Shown one piece after another: positions 16,347 to 24,998 of a DNA stretch of 38,291 nucleotides (position 1 is its first letter; each line of letters opens with the position of its first letter). This stretch comes from Candidatus Binatia bacterium (GTDB taxonomy: Bacteria > Desulfobacterota > Binatia > UBA9968 > JAJDTQ01): positions 1 to 38,291 of the forward strand of contig JAJDXX010000168.1 in the NCBI GenBank assembly GCA_022823055.1, read 5' to 3'. Below the pieces are notes generated by a model, which was not told the origin of the DNA, searched no databases, and was given only the letters and a program-made list of their open reading frames with translations. Made by a program: the position numbers and the translations under genes.

Positions 16347-17503
16347 AGGATTCGCACACGGGCGAACCTCGATCGGTCTCAAAGAGAATCAAGGAGGCGA
16401 CGAGTCTGGCCGCCGAACAGGTAAAGGGTGCTTCCACAAAGGTTGCGGACAAGACATCTTCGACCTTGACCGAGAGTTCCGGCGCCGTCTCCCGGAAAGT
16501 TGTCGACGCCGCATCTTCGGTGGCGAGTTCCGCTCACGCCGCCTCCGGGAAGGCGGTAGGACTCACGATTGCGGCCATGGAAGGAGTGCAGACCCGCCTC
16601 AAGAAAGGCCTGGGTGCTACCGCGCCGATTGCCGACAAGCTCTCGGCGACGGCACAAGGGTTGTTGGCCAGCAATCTCTCGGACAACCTGAACGGATGGC
16701 TGCAGGAAATCGCCAAGGGCTCCGCAACCATCTATGACAAGGCCATGGATGCCACTTACAACGCAACCCACCTGGGCGGAAGTTATCATCGTTTGTTCGA
16801 TGGAGGTCATACCATCGCTGGCGCTTTCAATGCCGCTCGCGGCGCATCGGTCGATGACAACATCGTTCACGAAGCCCTGGGAACCCTTCAGGGGCTCTTC
16901 AGGGACGGGACCACACCCCGAGGGCTCCCGTTGGCGAACTGGAACAAGGAGACCTTCGACCACGTTGCGGGGACGCTGGAATCTAACTTCCATATCTCCA
17001 GGGAGTGGTTCTACGATCTGAATACCTACGATGCCGCCGAACTGCTCGGTGGCACAGTCGGCGTCCTCGCTTTGGCGCTCGGATGGAATCGCGTCGACAC
17101 GGAGACTTTTGCGAGATTCGTTGGCAGCATGGGACTGTCCTCCGCCATCAGCGCAAACCCGTTGCTGTTGGTGGTGACGGTGGCGGCCCTGGCCAAGGCC
17201 TTCCACAGGGCTCATCAGACCGGCGAATACGCCGAGTTCATTGATGGTCAACTCAAAGGCGGCATGGGTGCGGGAGCGACGGTGGCGGCGGTTTCGCTCG
17301 TCGGGGTGGCCGGCGGACCCGCGGGTGCGGCCTTGCTGGCCGGTGTCGCCGCCGGCGTTCTCGCCAACATAGCCGCGAGAAACGTAAGCGTCACGGGAAT
17401 CGGCCAGTTCATGGCGGAACAGACGCCCGCTATCGCCACCGAAGTGAAGGAGCTCGCCGTAAGGGCTGGGGCATGGCGGCCCAATGCCAATGCAGCGGGA
17501 TAG
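16343..17503 (+). CDS. Unrecognised helical/membrane protein
   Basis: A 386-residue protein I cannot name. Residues 1-90 are Ser/Ala/Lys-rich amphipathic helix with phasin- or apolipoprotein-like repeats (VSKRIKEATSLAAEQVKGAS). Residues about 130-235 form a conserved-looking soluble part: GGSYHRLFDGGHTIAGAF, LPLANWNKETFDHVAGTLES and FYDLNTYDAAELLGG. From about 235 the chain is hydrophobic and Gly/Ala-rich, with probable membrane or membrane-associated segments at GGTVGVLALALGW, ANPLLLVVTVAALAKAF, GAGATVAAVSLVGVAGGPAG and AALLAGVAAGVLANIA. I chose ATG 16343 because GAGGAG lies at 16334-16339; ATG 16244 is in frame upstream but inside the palindrome. No signal peptide is seen. Function is unknown; neighbours do not help. 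Confidence 0.75.
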   Translation: MKDSHTGEPRSVSKRIKEATSLAAEQVKGASTKVADKTSSTLTESSGAVSRKVVDAASSVASSAHAASGKAVGLTIAAMEGVQTRLKKGLGATAPIADKLSATAQGLLASNLSDNLNGWLQEIAKGSATIYDKAMDATYNATHLGGSYHRLFDGGHTIAGAFNAARGASVDDNIVHEALGTLQGLFRDGTTPRGLPLANWNKETFDHVAGTLESNFHISREWFYDLNTYDAAELLGGTVGVLALALGWNRVDTETFARFVGSMGLSSAISANPLLLVVTVAALAKAFHRAHQTGEYAEFIDGQLKGGMGAGATVAAVSLVGVAGGPAGAALLAGVAAGVLANIAARNVSVTGIGQFMAEQTPAIATEVKELAVRAGAWRPNANAAG

Positions 17504-17607
17504 GGGTCGCAAAGGCCGCTGTGAGAGGAGATCGCTTGGTTGCACGCGCTGACCCGCTGACCAGGAACGCTCACAAAACTCGACAGGCTTGCGTAGGAAG
17601 TACGCTT

Positions 17608-17623
17608 GGATTGGAATCAATCC
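17608..17623 (+). promoter_or_regulatory. Small palindrome in AT-rich intergenic region
   Basis: GGATTG-GAAT-CAATCC is a perfect palindrome 85 bases before the ABC ATPase start, in a stretch (17583-17707) clearly richer in AT than its flanks. A GATAAT at 17680-17685 could be a -10, but no -35 fits, so the promoter is unresolved. A regulator site is possible; evidence is thin. Confidence 0.25.
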
Positions 17624-17707
17624 GCTTTCAGTTTGATTACGTATTCTCCATGTACTCGGCTAACTGACTGAAATCAAACGATAATAGATTTGCTACCATA
17701 TACCGAC

Positions 17708-18487
17708 ATGGAACGCAAACCCGTGGTCCTGGTCGAGGGCCTGCACAAACGGTTCGGCGCGGTTCACGTCCTGAAAGGAATCGACCTCGCGGTCGACAGC
17801 TCGCGGGTGGTCTGCGTCATCGGCCCGTCCGGTTCCGGCAAGAGCACCCTTCTGCGATGCATGGCCTTTCTCGACCGCTACGACGAGGGCCGGGTGTTCA
17901 TCGAAGGCCGGCTGCTGGGCTACCGCGAGGTCGACGGCAAGCGGGTGCCCGACAGCGACCGCAACGTCGACAGCGTCCGCAGCGTCATCGGCATGGTCTT
18001 CCAGCACTACAACCTCTGGCCGCACAAGACGGCGCTCGGCAACGTGACCGAGGCGTTGCGCGTGGTCAAGAAGCTTCCCCGACAGGACGCGGAGGCGGTC
18101 GGCATGGAGATGCTGGCCAAGGTGGGGGTGGACGACAAGGCCCACTGCTACCCGGCCCAGCTCTCGGGCGGACAGCAACAGCGCACCGCCATCGCCCGGG
18201 CGCTGGCGATCCGGCCGCACGTGATGTATTTCGACGAGCCCACCTCGGCGTTGGATCCGGAACTCGTGGGCGAAGTGCTTCAGGTGATGCAGGAACTCGC
18301 CAGCGACGGCATGACCATGGTGGTCGTGACCCACGAAATGGGGTTCGCCGCGCACGTGGCCGACGAGGTCGTATTCATGGACGCGGGGCAGGTCATCGAA
18401 CGCGGCCCCCCGGACGATATCTTCAAGCGGCCGCGAAGCGACCGCTTGCGGGAATTCCTCGATACCTGGCGGTCGCGCACTATCTGA
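17708..18487 (+). CDS. Polar amino acid-type ABC transporter ATP-binding protein
   Basis: ATPase of the GlnQ/HisP (PAAT) importer family, 259 residues, full length. Walker A is GPSGSGKST (39-47), followed by the Q-loop at [14 protein letters not shown], the signature [15 protein letters not shown], and Walker B with D-loop at [15 protein letters not shown]. The H-loop is [17 protein letters not shown]. The insert after the first strand ([20 protein letters not shown]) is the HisP-type insertion. It energises uptake of an amino acid or opine by a permease pair and a binding protein, none encoded in this window. ATG 17708 follows an AT-rich leader without a good ribosome-binding site. All catalytic motifs are intact, so it may serve a transporter elsewhere or belong to a locus split by rearrangement. 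Confidence 0.9.
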   Translation: MERKPVVLVEGLHKRFGAVHVLKGIDLAVDSSRVVCVIGPSGSGKSTLLRCMAFLDRYDEGRVFIEGRLLGYREVDGKRVPDSDRNVDSVRSVIGMVFQHYNLWPHKTALGNVTEALRVVKKLPRQDAEAVGMEMLAKVGVDDKAHCYPAQLSGGQQQRTAIARALAIRPHVMYFDEPTSALDPELVGEVLQVMQELASDGMTMVVVTHEMGFAAHVADEVVFMDAGQVIERGPPDDIFKRPRSDRLREFLDTWRSRTI

Positions 18488-18741
18488 AGGATACCTCCCG
18501 CGGCCGCCCTCGTCTCTCGGGATGACCCGCCGCCGTACCCGTGTCTCCGCCGCACCCGGCCGGTCGGCGCATCACCGGCCCTTGCCTTACCGTACCAACC
18601 CCTTGGGCGATCCGCCCCGATCGCTCCATCTGAGCAGGATGCCCGAGCCCAACCGGCGGGCGATCGCGGACGGGCGGTGTTCGATGGCGTCCGCGCCGCT
18701 CCCGTTTCATGAGGCCCATCGGCGTCGCTGGTGACCTGGAG

Positions 18742-21396
18742 CTAGAACTCCTTCCGCAGGTAGGCCGAGACTCCGCTGTCCCGGTTTTCGCTCTCATGTT
18801 CCAGGCCGAAGGCGATTCGTGCGGTCCTTCCGACCGGCAGGCTGTAGCCCAGAGCGTAACGCGTCGTTGGCCGCGCGCTCAGGTCGATGACCGTCCGTTG
18901 CCGCTCGAGAGACTGAGGGCGCCCGCGGTAGAACGCATCCACAAAGCTGCTGCCGGTGGCAACAACGTGGCGGAAGCGGGCCTGCCCTCCGCGCACCCCC
19001 GCTTCCTGGCGGACAGCGAACCTCAGGAGATCGTCGTCACGGAACACGTTCCGCCCCTGGGTTCCCGCGGACCATCCATCCGCCCGCAGCCCGGACATGC
19101 CGGACAGCATGCCGCCTGTCACCGAAACCTCTCCGTAGCCGTGCTCGTAGCCGGCGAACCCGCGCCAGCGGCCGCCCAGCGGAGTCGACAGGAACAACCG
19201 GTTCTGGATCGTCCGGGTCCGGGTGCGCCCCAGCGCGCCGAAGTTCGCGCCCCAGACACTGCGGGGTTCTTCGACCCGCGAGACCTCCGCCACCGACAGG
19301 AAGCCGCCGCCCTCGTGACGCCACCGGAGGCCGAACTGGCGCCACGGCGCCCGGCCCGGCGTCCGCCCGCCGCTGACCGCGGCAAACGGCCGCAGGCCCC
19401 GGCCCTGCATCTGCATCGACACCGCCCTCCCCGCGTAGGCGAAGAAGGGGGCGGCGGCAGCGGCGCCCGCGGATTCGACCGTGCTCCACTCCCTCCACGC
19501 GGACCGCCCACAGCCGCCGCACAGGTCGTGGCGCAACCGCCAGCGGCCAAGCCCGTAGGCTCCGAAATCCATCCCCACAGCGTGAAGCTCGCCCGCGCCC
19601 AGGCCGGTCTCGGCGAACACGCGGTGAGTGTCGAAGCCGGCCTCCAGGCGCCGGCCGCTACCCTGGCCGAACATGTCGCCGGCGGCGTGGCCCAGCGCCC
19701 GAGGTCTTCCCGCCTCGATGGCGACCGCGTCGAAGAGCCTCGTGTTGTAGTACGCGTTGCCCACCCCGCCCACGGCGACCCGGACGCCCCGCAGCCGCTC
19801 ACCCACCTGCGCGAGGGCGGGCGACAGGGTGACGCGGACGTCCCGGAGCGGCGCCGCCTGCGCCGTTCCGGCCACGGAGAAGGGCAAGGCGACCGTCCCC
19901 TGCATGGCCACCGCCCGCCCCAGGTTGAGCCGTCCCCAGCCATAGACGGCGTCCGGCTCGTCGGGATTGCTCACCCGGCTCCCGAGCGGGTCCGCAGAGT
20001 ACAGCAGCACGGCCTGCACCACCGCCATCGGCATGCCGGGCAGCCGGCTCTTGAGCACAGCCAATGCGCCGCTCACCATCGGCGCGGCGAAAGAGGTGCC
20101 CGTGAGCGCCTCGTTGGGGCCGACCCTGAGATCCTCCCCGGGCGCGAACAGGCACCAGTTCCGCGCCTCGCCGCATCCGTTGGAGAACCTCGCGATCCCG
20201 CCGTTCCTGTCCAGCGCCCCCACGACCAGCCATTTCCCCAGCAGTCCGGGCTCGAACAACGGCGCCACCATCCATCCCCCGATGGAATTGTAGTCCGCGC
20301 AGTCGTCGCTCCCGCACTCCGTTCCCCACATGTCCTTGAAAGAGACCGCAGGGCCGCGCTCGTCGTCGTTCCGCAGCCAACTGAAGTTCTCCATGAACTC
20401 CTGGGCGGTGAAGGCAAGGTCGCCCAGCCGGCAGCCGTCCTCGCCGATGAAGTTCTTTCCGCACATGTGAACCCTGTTGTTGATGGAGTTCCAGCTCTCG
20501 TTGCCGGCCGCCCACACCGTCACCATGTCCCTGCCGGCGAGTGTTCTCGCCGCCTGGGCAAACTCGCCCCTGTCTCCCGTGAGGAAGCGGCCGACCAGAT
20601 CCAGGTTGAGGAGAGGCCGGAACAGGGGCTTCCCCACGGTCAGCCATACCCCGTCCCGGCCGGCGTACCTCCCGTAGTAATGCTGCGTTATCCCGATGCT
20701 GAAGTTCAGCACTTGCGCCCCGTTGGCGGCCGCGTGTTCCAGCGCCTGCAAGGGTTGCCCGCCGCCTGCGAGCTGTATCGGCATGACCTGTGCCCGCGGC
20801 GCAACGCCGTGGACGTTGTAGGTGGGAATGGCGCCGCCGCCGGCCGCTCTTATCTCGAAAGTCCCTCCGGCATTCTCCCTCGCCCCCGCGGCAAGCAAAG
20901 CGACATAGGTGCCGTGTCCTGTCCCGAGTTCATCCGCCCGCCCCGGTTCGAACACGTTGGCGTTTCGATTGCGCACGTGACGCGGCGCCCTGATCTTGCC
21001 CGCCAGGTCGGGGTGGGTCGGGTCCAGTCCGTCATCCGCCACCGCGATGGTCACGTCCTGGCCGAAATAGCCGCGCTCGTAGGCCTCATCCGCCGAGATG
21101 GCGTCCAGGCCGTGGTGGCCCCGGAACTCCCGGGTGCGGTAGTCGCGGCCATCGGGCGGGTTGGGGGCGCCCAGGGCGGTCGGGCGGAACGTGAGTTCAA
21201 CCGGGTTCGGGCTGGTAGGCGCCGGCGGGCCGTCGCGGGGCGGCCCCCCCGCGCTCTCGTTGGCGCCGCTGCAGGCGCCCGCGGCGAGCACGACACACGC
21301 CAACAGGAACAATCGGCCACCACGGGAACGCGCGGACCACGAGAGGGAATCCCTTCGGGCACCCTTGTGCTGCGCTCGAGTTTTCGGTTTGTTCAT
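18742..21396 (-). CDS. S8 (subtilisin) family serine peptidase with barrel-like C-terminus, lipoprotein
   Basis: An 884-residue exported peptidase. The N-terminus has a basic region, a hydrophobic stretch and the lipobox LAAGAC (C42), so it is probably lipid-anchored. The S8 domain spans about 95-480. The catalytic Asp is D121 in VADDGLDPTHPDL (the usual DS/TG reads DDG), His is H161 in GHGTYVALLAA and Ser is S435 in LTGTSFAAPMVSG. From about residue 560 to the end the sequence is strand-rich and aromatic and finishes in F (SAYLRKEF), resembling an autotransporter-type beta-barrel. I chose ATG 21396 because the signal sequence follows and GGAG lies upstream; an in-frame start further upstream adds only Gly/Ala-rich sequence. 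A lipobox together with a terminal barrel is unusual. Targets are unknown. Confidence 0.85.
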   Translation of the reverse strand: MNKPKTRAQHKGARRDSLSWSARSRGGRLFLLACVVLAAGACSGANESAGGPPRDGPPAPTSPNPVELTFRPTALGAPNPPDGRDYRTREFRGHHGLDAISADEAYERGYFGQDVTIAVADDGLDPTHPDLAGKIRAPRHVRNRNANVFEPGRADELGTGHGTYVALLAAGARENAGGTFEIRAAGGGAIPTYNVHGVAPRAQVMPIQLAGGGQPLQALEHAAANGAQVLNFSIGITQHYYGRYAGRDGVWLTVGKPLFRPLLNLDLVGRFLTGDRGEFAQAARTLAGRDMVTVWAAGNESWNSINNRVHMCGKNFIGEDGCRLGDLAFTAQEFMENFSWLRNDDERGPAVSFKDMWGTECGSDDCADYNSIGGWMVAPLFEPGLLGKWLVVGALDRNGGIARFSNGCGEARNWCLFAPGEDLRVGPNEALTGTSFAAPMVSGALAVLKSRLPGMPMAVVQAVLLYSADPLGSRVSNPDEPDAVYGWGRLNLGRAVAMQGTVALPFSVAGTAQAAPLRDVRVTLSPALAQVGERLRGVRVAVGGVGNAYYNTRLFDAVAIEAGRPRALGHAAGDMFGQGSGRRLEAGFDTHRVFAETGLGAGELHAVGMDFGAYGLGRWRLRHDLCGGCGRSAWREWSTVESAGAAAAAPFFAYAGRAVSMQMQGRGLRPFAAVSGGRTPGRAPWRQFGLRWRHEGGGFLSVAEVSRVEEPRSVWGANFGALGRTRTRTIQNRLFLSTPLGGRWRGFAGYEHGYGEVSVTGGMLSGMSGLRADGWSAGTQGRNVFRDDDLLRFAVRQEAGVRGGQARFRHVVATGSSFVDAFYRGRPQSLERQRTVIDLSARPTTRYALGYSLPVGRTARIAFGLEHESENRDSGVSAYLRKEF

Positions 21397-21469
21397 GACT
21401 CTTGCTCCACTGATCGGACCCCTCGGTGCTCCAGTGCTTCCGGTTCCTGCGCCTCCCAATGATCGATGT

Positions 21470-22009
21470 TGGAGGCATCGACGATAAGAGTTCTTCGAAC
21501 CTGGCGCCGACGGCCGTCATCGCGTCCTTCATGCCCCGGCAGCGCGCCTTCAGCCCCTGGTGGGCGGCGTCATGCGAGGCGCAGACCACCTGCTTAGGCA
21601 CCGGAATCTTCCCGGCCTTCGCCTGGGCGACGGCGAATTCACCGAGCTTCTTGCCGGTCAGGTACTCGTCGCCGCCGACATAGGTAAGATAGGGAATCCG
21701 TTCTCCCTCGGGACGCATGTCGGGGATGTTGAATGCAACGACCGGGATCCCCTGCGCAATCGCCTTGCGCAACGTGCCCTCGAAGGCGTCGGAGCTGACG
21801 ATCGGCACCGCGATCCCGTGCGGACGGGTCGAGATCGCCTGCTCGATGAGGCGCACGTGCTCCTGCACGGAGTAGTTGTTGGTCGAGATGTACTCGGTCT
21901 TGTCGTCGGGATAGCGTCGCTCGAACTCTTCCAGCGACAGGGTCAACCACTTCATGTTCGGGTCGTTCGAGCCGATGTGCGAAACCATTTGTTGGCCGCC
22001 GCTTAACAT
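21470..22009 (-). pseudogene. Decayed sugar-type ABC substrate-binding protein fragment
   Basis: The reading frame from 22009 downward encodes the first lobe of a periplasmic binding protein of the sugar/LacI-like (peripla_BP_4) type. Typical segments are MVSHIGSNDPNMKW, GIAVPIVSSDAFEGTLRKAI, PVVAFNIPDMRPEGERIPYL, TYVGGDEYLTGKKLGE and VVCASHDAAHQGLKARCRG. Family proteins have a signal peptide before SHIG; here MLSGGQQ stands directly before it, so the export signal is gone. The family sequence stops around 21490, about halfway along a normal protein, and the frame then runs on as Arg/Pro-rich nonsense. Both ends are therefore lost. It adjoins the S8 peptidase start at 21396, which suggests a rearrangement point between them. 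Confidence 0.75.
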
Positions 22010-22695
22010 TTGTGGTCAAAGACTGTCAATATGTTCGGTCGCCAAATTGGCTGGACCACACATAAAAAATACTATTTATCCGATATTTATTTACGAATTC
22101 CATACTGTGGCGATGTATAGTTATGGTTCTTGTGTTGCCTGCACGGTTCCGTCGTTGGGAAGCAGGGAGAAACGAACCGGGCGCGCGTCAGGGCCAGTGG
22201 CTGGTCCGGAGAACGCGGACAAGGCGCTGGAGTTGACCGGGAAGGCAACGTCTCTGGGAACGCCTCAGGCCGTGCTTCCGGGAGAGCCGTTGTAGGGTTG
22301 GACGAACTCTTGTCAGCGGGCTCCGTTCCCCTGCGGGAGCGGGGTTCGACTGCACGGGGTGGTGGACGCCTGTGGCTCTTGCGCCTTTCGCATCCCGCGC
22401 ATCTCGAGGCGACCCCGAGGTCGCGGTGACGGTGGTGCACAAAGCCCTGCCGCCGTTCTACCGCCGGGCGACACCTGAGGTGAGGCCCGTCGTTTGGGCG
22501 CCACCCCTGCGAACTCTACCGGGATCTGCGCGGCATGGACAGCGTCAAGCTTCGTTAACGTATCGACGACGCCAACCGGACAACACGTCAGGTGCCTCTT
22601 CGCGGAATCACGTCTCGTGTGTCCGGAGCATCAACATGACGTTGCAGGAGAAGGGAAACGGTTCAGTCCGCCGGGACGAAGGGAGCAGTGAACCA
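22010..22695. other. Intergenic region, no recognised gene
   Basis: The first 120 bases are strongly AT-rich and hold an inverted pair TGTGGTC (22011-22017) and GACCACA (22054-22060), plus an element repeated near 30107. From 22140 on the DNA is GC-rich with short frames only. The hairpin GCGACC-CCGA-GGTCGC lies at 22409-22424. None of the frames resembles a family I know. Confidence 0.5.
22057..22117 (+). repeat. AT-rich element, copy A
   Basis: CACACATAAAAAATACTATTT followed by CCGATAT and, about 25 bases on, GATGTATAG. It aligns with copy B at 30107-30170: of the first 22 bases from ACAC on, only the interspersed purine or pyrimidine transitions differ. All three minus-strand frames contain stops, so it is not coding. 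Its role may be regulatory. Confidence 0.5.
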
Positions 22696-23304
22696 ATGAA
22701 GCCGAACAAACGCCTGGTCACCAAGCTGGGTCTATTCCGCCTCGCCGCGGTGGTTTTCGTTGCGGGGCTGGCCGCGTGCGACGGCAAGCCTTCCGGCGGG
22801 TCGGGCGAGTCGGTGGGGATACCCCCGGAACGCATGGCGGACGCGCTGTTCGCCGTCATGGCGGCCGACCGCACCGTCTACTCGAACGAGGTGGTCTATC
22901 GCCTGCAGGACGTGGAGGAGGTGGTCAAGGCCAGCGAGCACTGGGATAGCCAGAAGGCCTTGCCGCTGCCGGCCCAGATGTTCCGCATGGGCGCCGGGTT
23001 GGTGGCCAAGCAGACCGACGGGTTCAGCTACGCGCTGCTATCCAAGTGGCCCCTCAACAAGGCGAGCGTACCCAAGACCGATGTGGAAGTCGCCGGACTG
23101 GACAGCGTCGCCGAGAACCCATCGAAACCCTACTACGGGCGAGAGAAAATCGGCGATGTCGAGTATTTCACCGCGGTGTATGCCGACGTCGCCGTCTCGC
23201 CATCCTGCGTGACCTGTCACAACGCCCACGAGGACAGTCCACGGAACGACTTCAAGCAGGGAGACGTCATGGGCGGCATCGTCATCCGCATTCCCTTGCG
23301 CTGA
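22696..23304 (+). CDS. DUF3365 (Tll0287-like) heme-type lipoprotein
   Basis: A 202-residue lipoprotein with a signal sequence and lipobox GLAAC (C28). The mature part is a Tll0287-like/DUF3365 domain, a PAS-related fold that in characterised members binds c-type heme. The heme attachment motif CVTCH is at C171-C174-H175, near the C-terminus, followed by the family ending NDFKQGDVMGGIVIRIPL. Upstream features SKWPLNKA and NPSKPYYGREKIGDVEYFTAVYADVAV are also typical. I chose ATG 22696, which begins the signal peptide; earlier in-frame starts lack one. It would face the periplasm and may sense redox, gases or a small ligand. It lies 128 bases upstream of the ammonium transporter in the same direction and may be cotranscribed with it. 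Confidence 0.88.
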   Translation: MKPNKRLVTKLGLFRLAAVVFVAGLAACDGKPSGGSGESVGIPPERMADALFAVMAADRTVYSNEVVYRLQDVEEVVKASEHWDSQKALPLPAQMFRMGAGLVAKQTDGFSYALLSKWPLNKASVPKTDVEVAGLDSVAENPSKPYYGREKIGDVEYFTAVYADVAVSPSCVTCHNAHEDSPRNDFKQGDVMGGIVIRIPLR

Positions 23305-23432
23305 CGATGCGGACGGCGCAGAGGGACCGGGGACCTCGGATCGGCTATGCGCGTGGGCGTTGATGGTAACGTCTTCGATTCGTGAGCGTATCGCCAAAGA
23401 AGAACCAACCGGGCGAGATCGGAGGAGTATCC

Positions 23433-24812
23433 ATGCCGAGACGCTTGCGTACAGTCGCTGCCCTGGCGCTCGCAATGATGCTGTTTCCCGCCATCGCGTA
23501 TGCGCTGGACGGGAGGGTCGACGGCAGGCCGGTATCCGAAGTGCGGGTCGTGGTCGATACCATGTGGACCACCATGGCCGGCTTCCTGGTGTTCCTGATG
23601 CAGGCGGGCTTCGCCATGGTGGAGGGCGGGTTCACCCGCGCCAAGAATGTCGTCAATATCATGATGAAGAACATCGGGGACTTCTCCATGGCCTCCCTGG
23701 GCTTCTGGATACTGGGCTTCGGCATCATGTTCGGCAGCGGCAACGCCTTCCTGGGAACCACGGGCTTCTTCGTTCTGCCGGACACGGGCGACCTGTACCC
23801 CCCTCTCGGCACGACCTCGGTTCCGACCTTGACGGCGTGGTTCTTTCAGTTGATGTTCTGCGCCACGGCGGCGACCATCGTTTCCGGCGCCATGGCCGAG
23901 CGCACGAAATTCGTGAGCTTTCTTATCTTCAGCTTCTTTGTCTCGCTGGTGTTCTATCCGATGGTGGGGCACTGGATATGGGGCGGCGGATGGCTTTCGG
24001 CATTGGGCATGCAGGACTTTGCCGGGGCCACCGTCGTGCATTCCACCGGCGGGTGGTTCGCCTTGGCGGGCGTGATCGTGCTTGGACCGAGGCTCGGCAA
24101 ATATGACGAGTTGGGGAGACCCCAGGCCTTGCCGGGTCACAACCTGATGCTGGCCACGCTCGGGGCCTTGATCCTCTGGTTCGGCTGGTTCGGCTTCAAC
24201 ACCGGAAGCATCATGGGCGCCCGAGTGAGCGACATGGCGCTGATCGCGGCAAACACCAGTCTTGCGGCGGCCGCGAGCGCCGCCGGCGCCACGGTGACGG
24301 CGTGGGTGATGTTTTCCAAGCCTGACCTCACAATGACCCTGAACGGCGCACTCGCCGGTCTCGTGGCGATAACGGGCGCATGCGCTTTCGTGGAACCCTG
24401 GGCCGCAATCCTGTTCTTCGGCTTCATGCCGGGAGTCGTCGTGGTCCTCTCCGTGCTGGCGTTCGATTGGATTCAGATCGACGATCCGGTGGGAGCCATA
24501 TCCGTCCATGGCGTGTCGGGTGCGTTGGGGACGGTGCTGTTGGGACTGTTTCACGTGGAGTCCGGGCTGTTCTACGGCGGCGGCATCAGCTTGCTCTGGG
24601 CCCAGGTGGTGGGGGTGGTATCCGTTTTCGCTTTCTGCATGGTGTCCGGTCTGGTGTTGTTCAACGTCATCAAGAGCGTGGTTGGCTTGCGCGTGTCGCC
24701 GGAAGGGGAGATCGCCGGTCTGGACGCGACGGAACACGGGAACGACGGCTATCCGGAGTTCGGCATCCCGGATGCCGTGTTCCAGGAACGCCGTCCGCAG
24801 TCCGGGTCGTGA
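23433..24812 (+). CDS. amt: Ammonium transporter (Amt/MEP/Rh family)
   Basis: Inner-membrane ammonium channel of 459 residues with about eleven membrane segments after a cleavable N-terminal signal (AMMLFPAIAYA). Family signatures are visible: MQAGFAMVEGGFTRAKN in the first segments, DFAGATVVHSTGGWFALAG (D and the first pore His region), WFGWFGFNTGS, and DDPVGAISVHGVSGALGT with the second pore His. GGAGGA at 23421-23426 sets ATG 23433; a start 17 codons upstream is less likely. The C-terminal tail (LRVSPEGEIAGLDATEHGNDGYPEFG) is the conserved cytosolic part contacted by PII proteins. No glnK gene is adjacent, unlike the usual amtB-glnK pair. The neighbour is a heme-type lipoprotein. Confidence 0.96.
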   Translation: MPRRLRTVAALALAMMLFPAIAYALDGRVDGRPVSEVRVVVDTMWTTMAGFLVFLMQAGFAMVEGGFTRAKNVVNIMMKNIGDFSMASLGFWILGFGIMFGSGNAFLGTTGFFVLPDTGDLYPPLGTTSVPTLTAWFFQLMFCATAATIVSGAMAERTKFVSFLIFSFFVSLVFYPMVGHWIWGGGWLSALGMQDFAGATVVHSTGGWFALAGVIVLGPRLGKYDELGRPQALPGHNLMLATLGALILWFGWFGFNTGSIMGARVSDMALIAANTSLAAAASAAGATVTAWVMFSKPDLTMTLNGALAGLVAITGACAFVEPWAAILFFGFMPGVVVVLSVLAFDWIQIDDPVGAISVHGVSGALGTVLLGLFHVESGLFYGGGISLLWAQVVGVVSVFAFCMVSGLVLFNVIKSVVGLRVSPEGEIAGLDATEHGNDGYPEFGIPDAVFQERRPQSGS

Positions 24813-24998
24813 AGGCGGCGTCCGGGGGCAAGGCTCACGAGAGGTGCGGCGTTCCGTTCGGCGCCCAGTTGGGGAACAGCCTCGATGTCGGCCGGGTAAG
24901 GGCTCTGGAAAGGACCCCGGCGGGGTTGCGCGTGGCAAGTCCGCGGCCGGGGCTTCCCGGCTCTGAACGCGGCTCCCCGGGCTCATCAGGTCAGTAAC

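Noticed and set aside
18709-21462. 917-codon plus-strand open frame opposite the S8 peptidase
   Set aside because: Arg/Pro/His-rich translation without domains; it mirrors the high-GC S8 gene, whose triad and signal are clear.
22001-22029. Minus-strand promoter with TTGACA at 22024-22029 for the binding-protein fragment
   Set aside because: The -10 position reads TTAAGC and would fall inside the reading frame.
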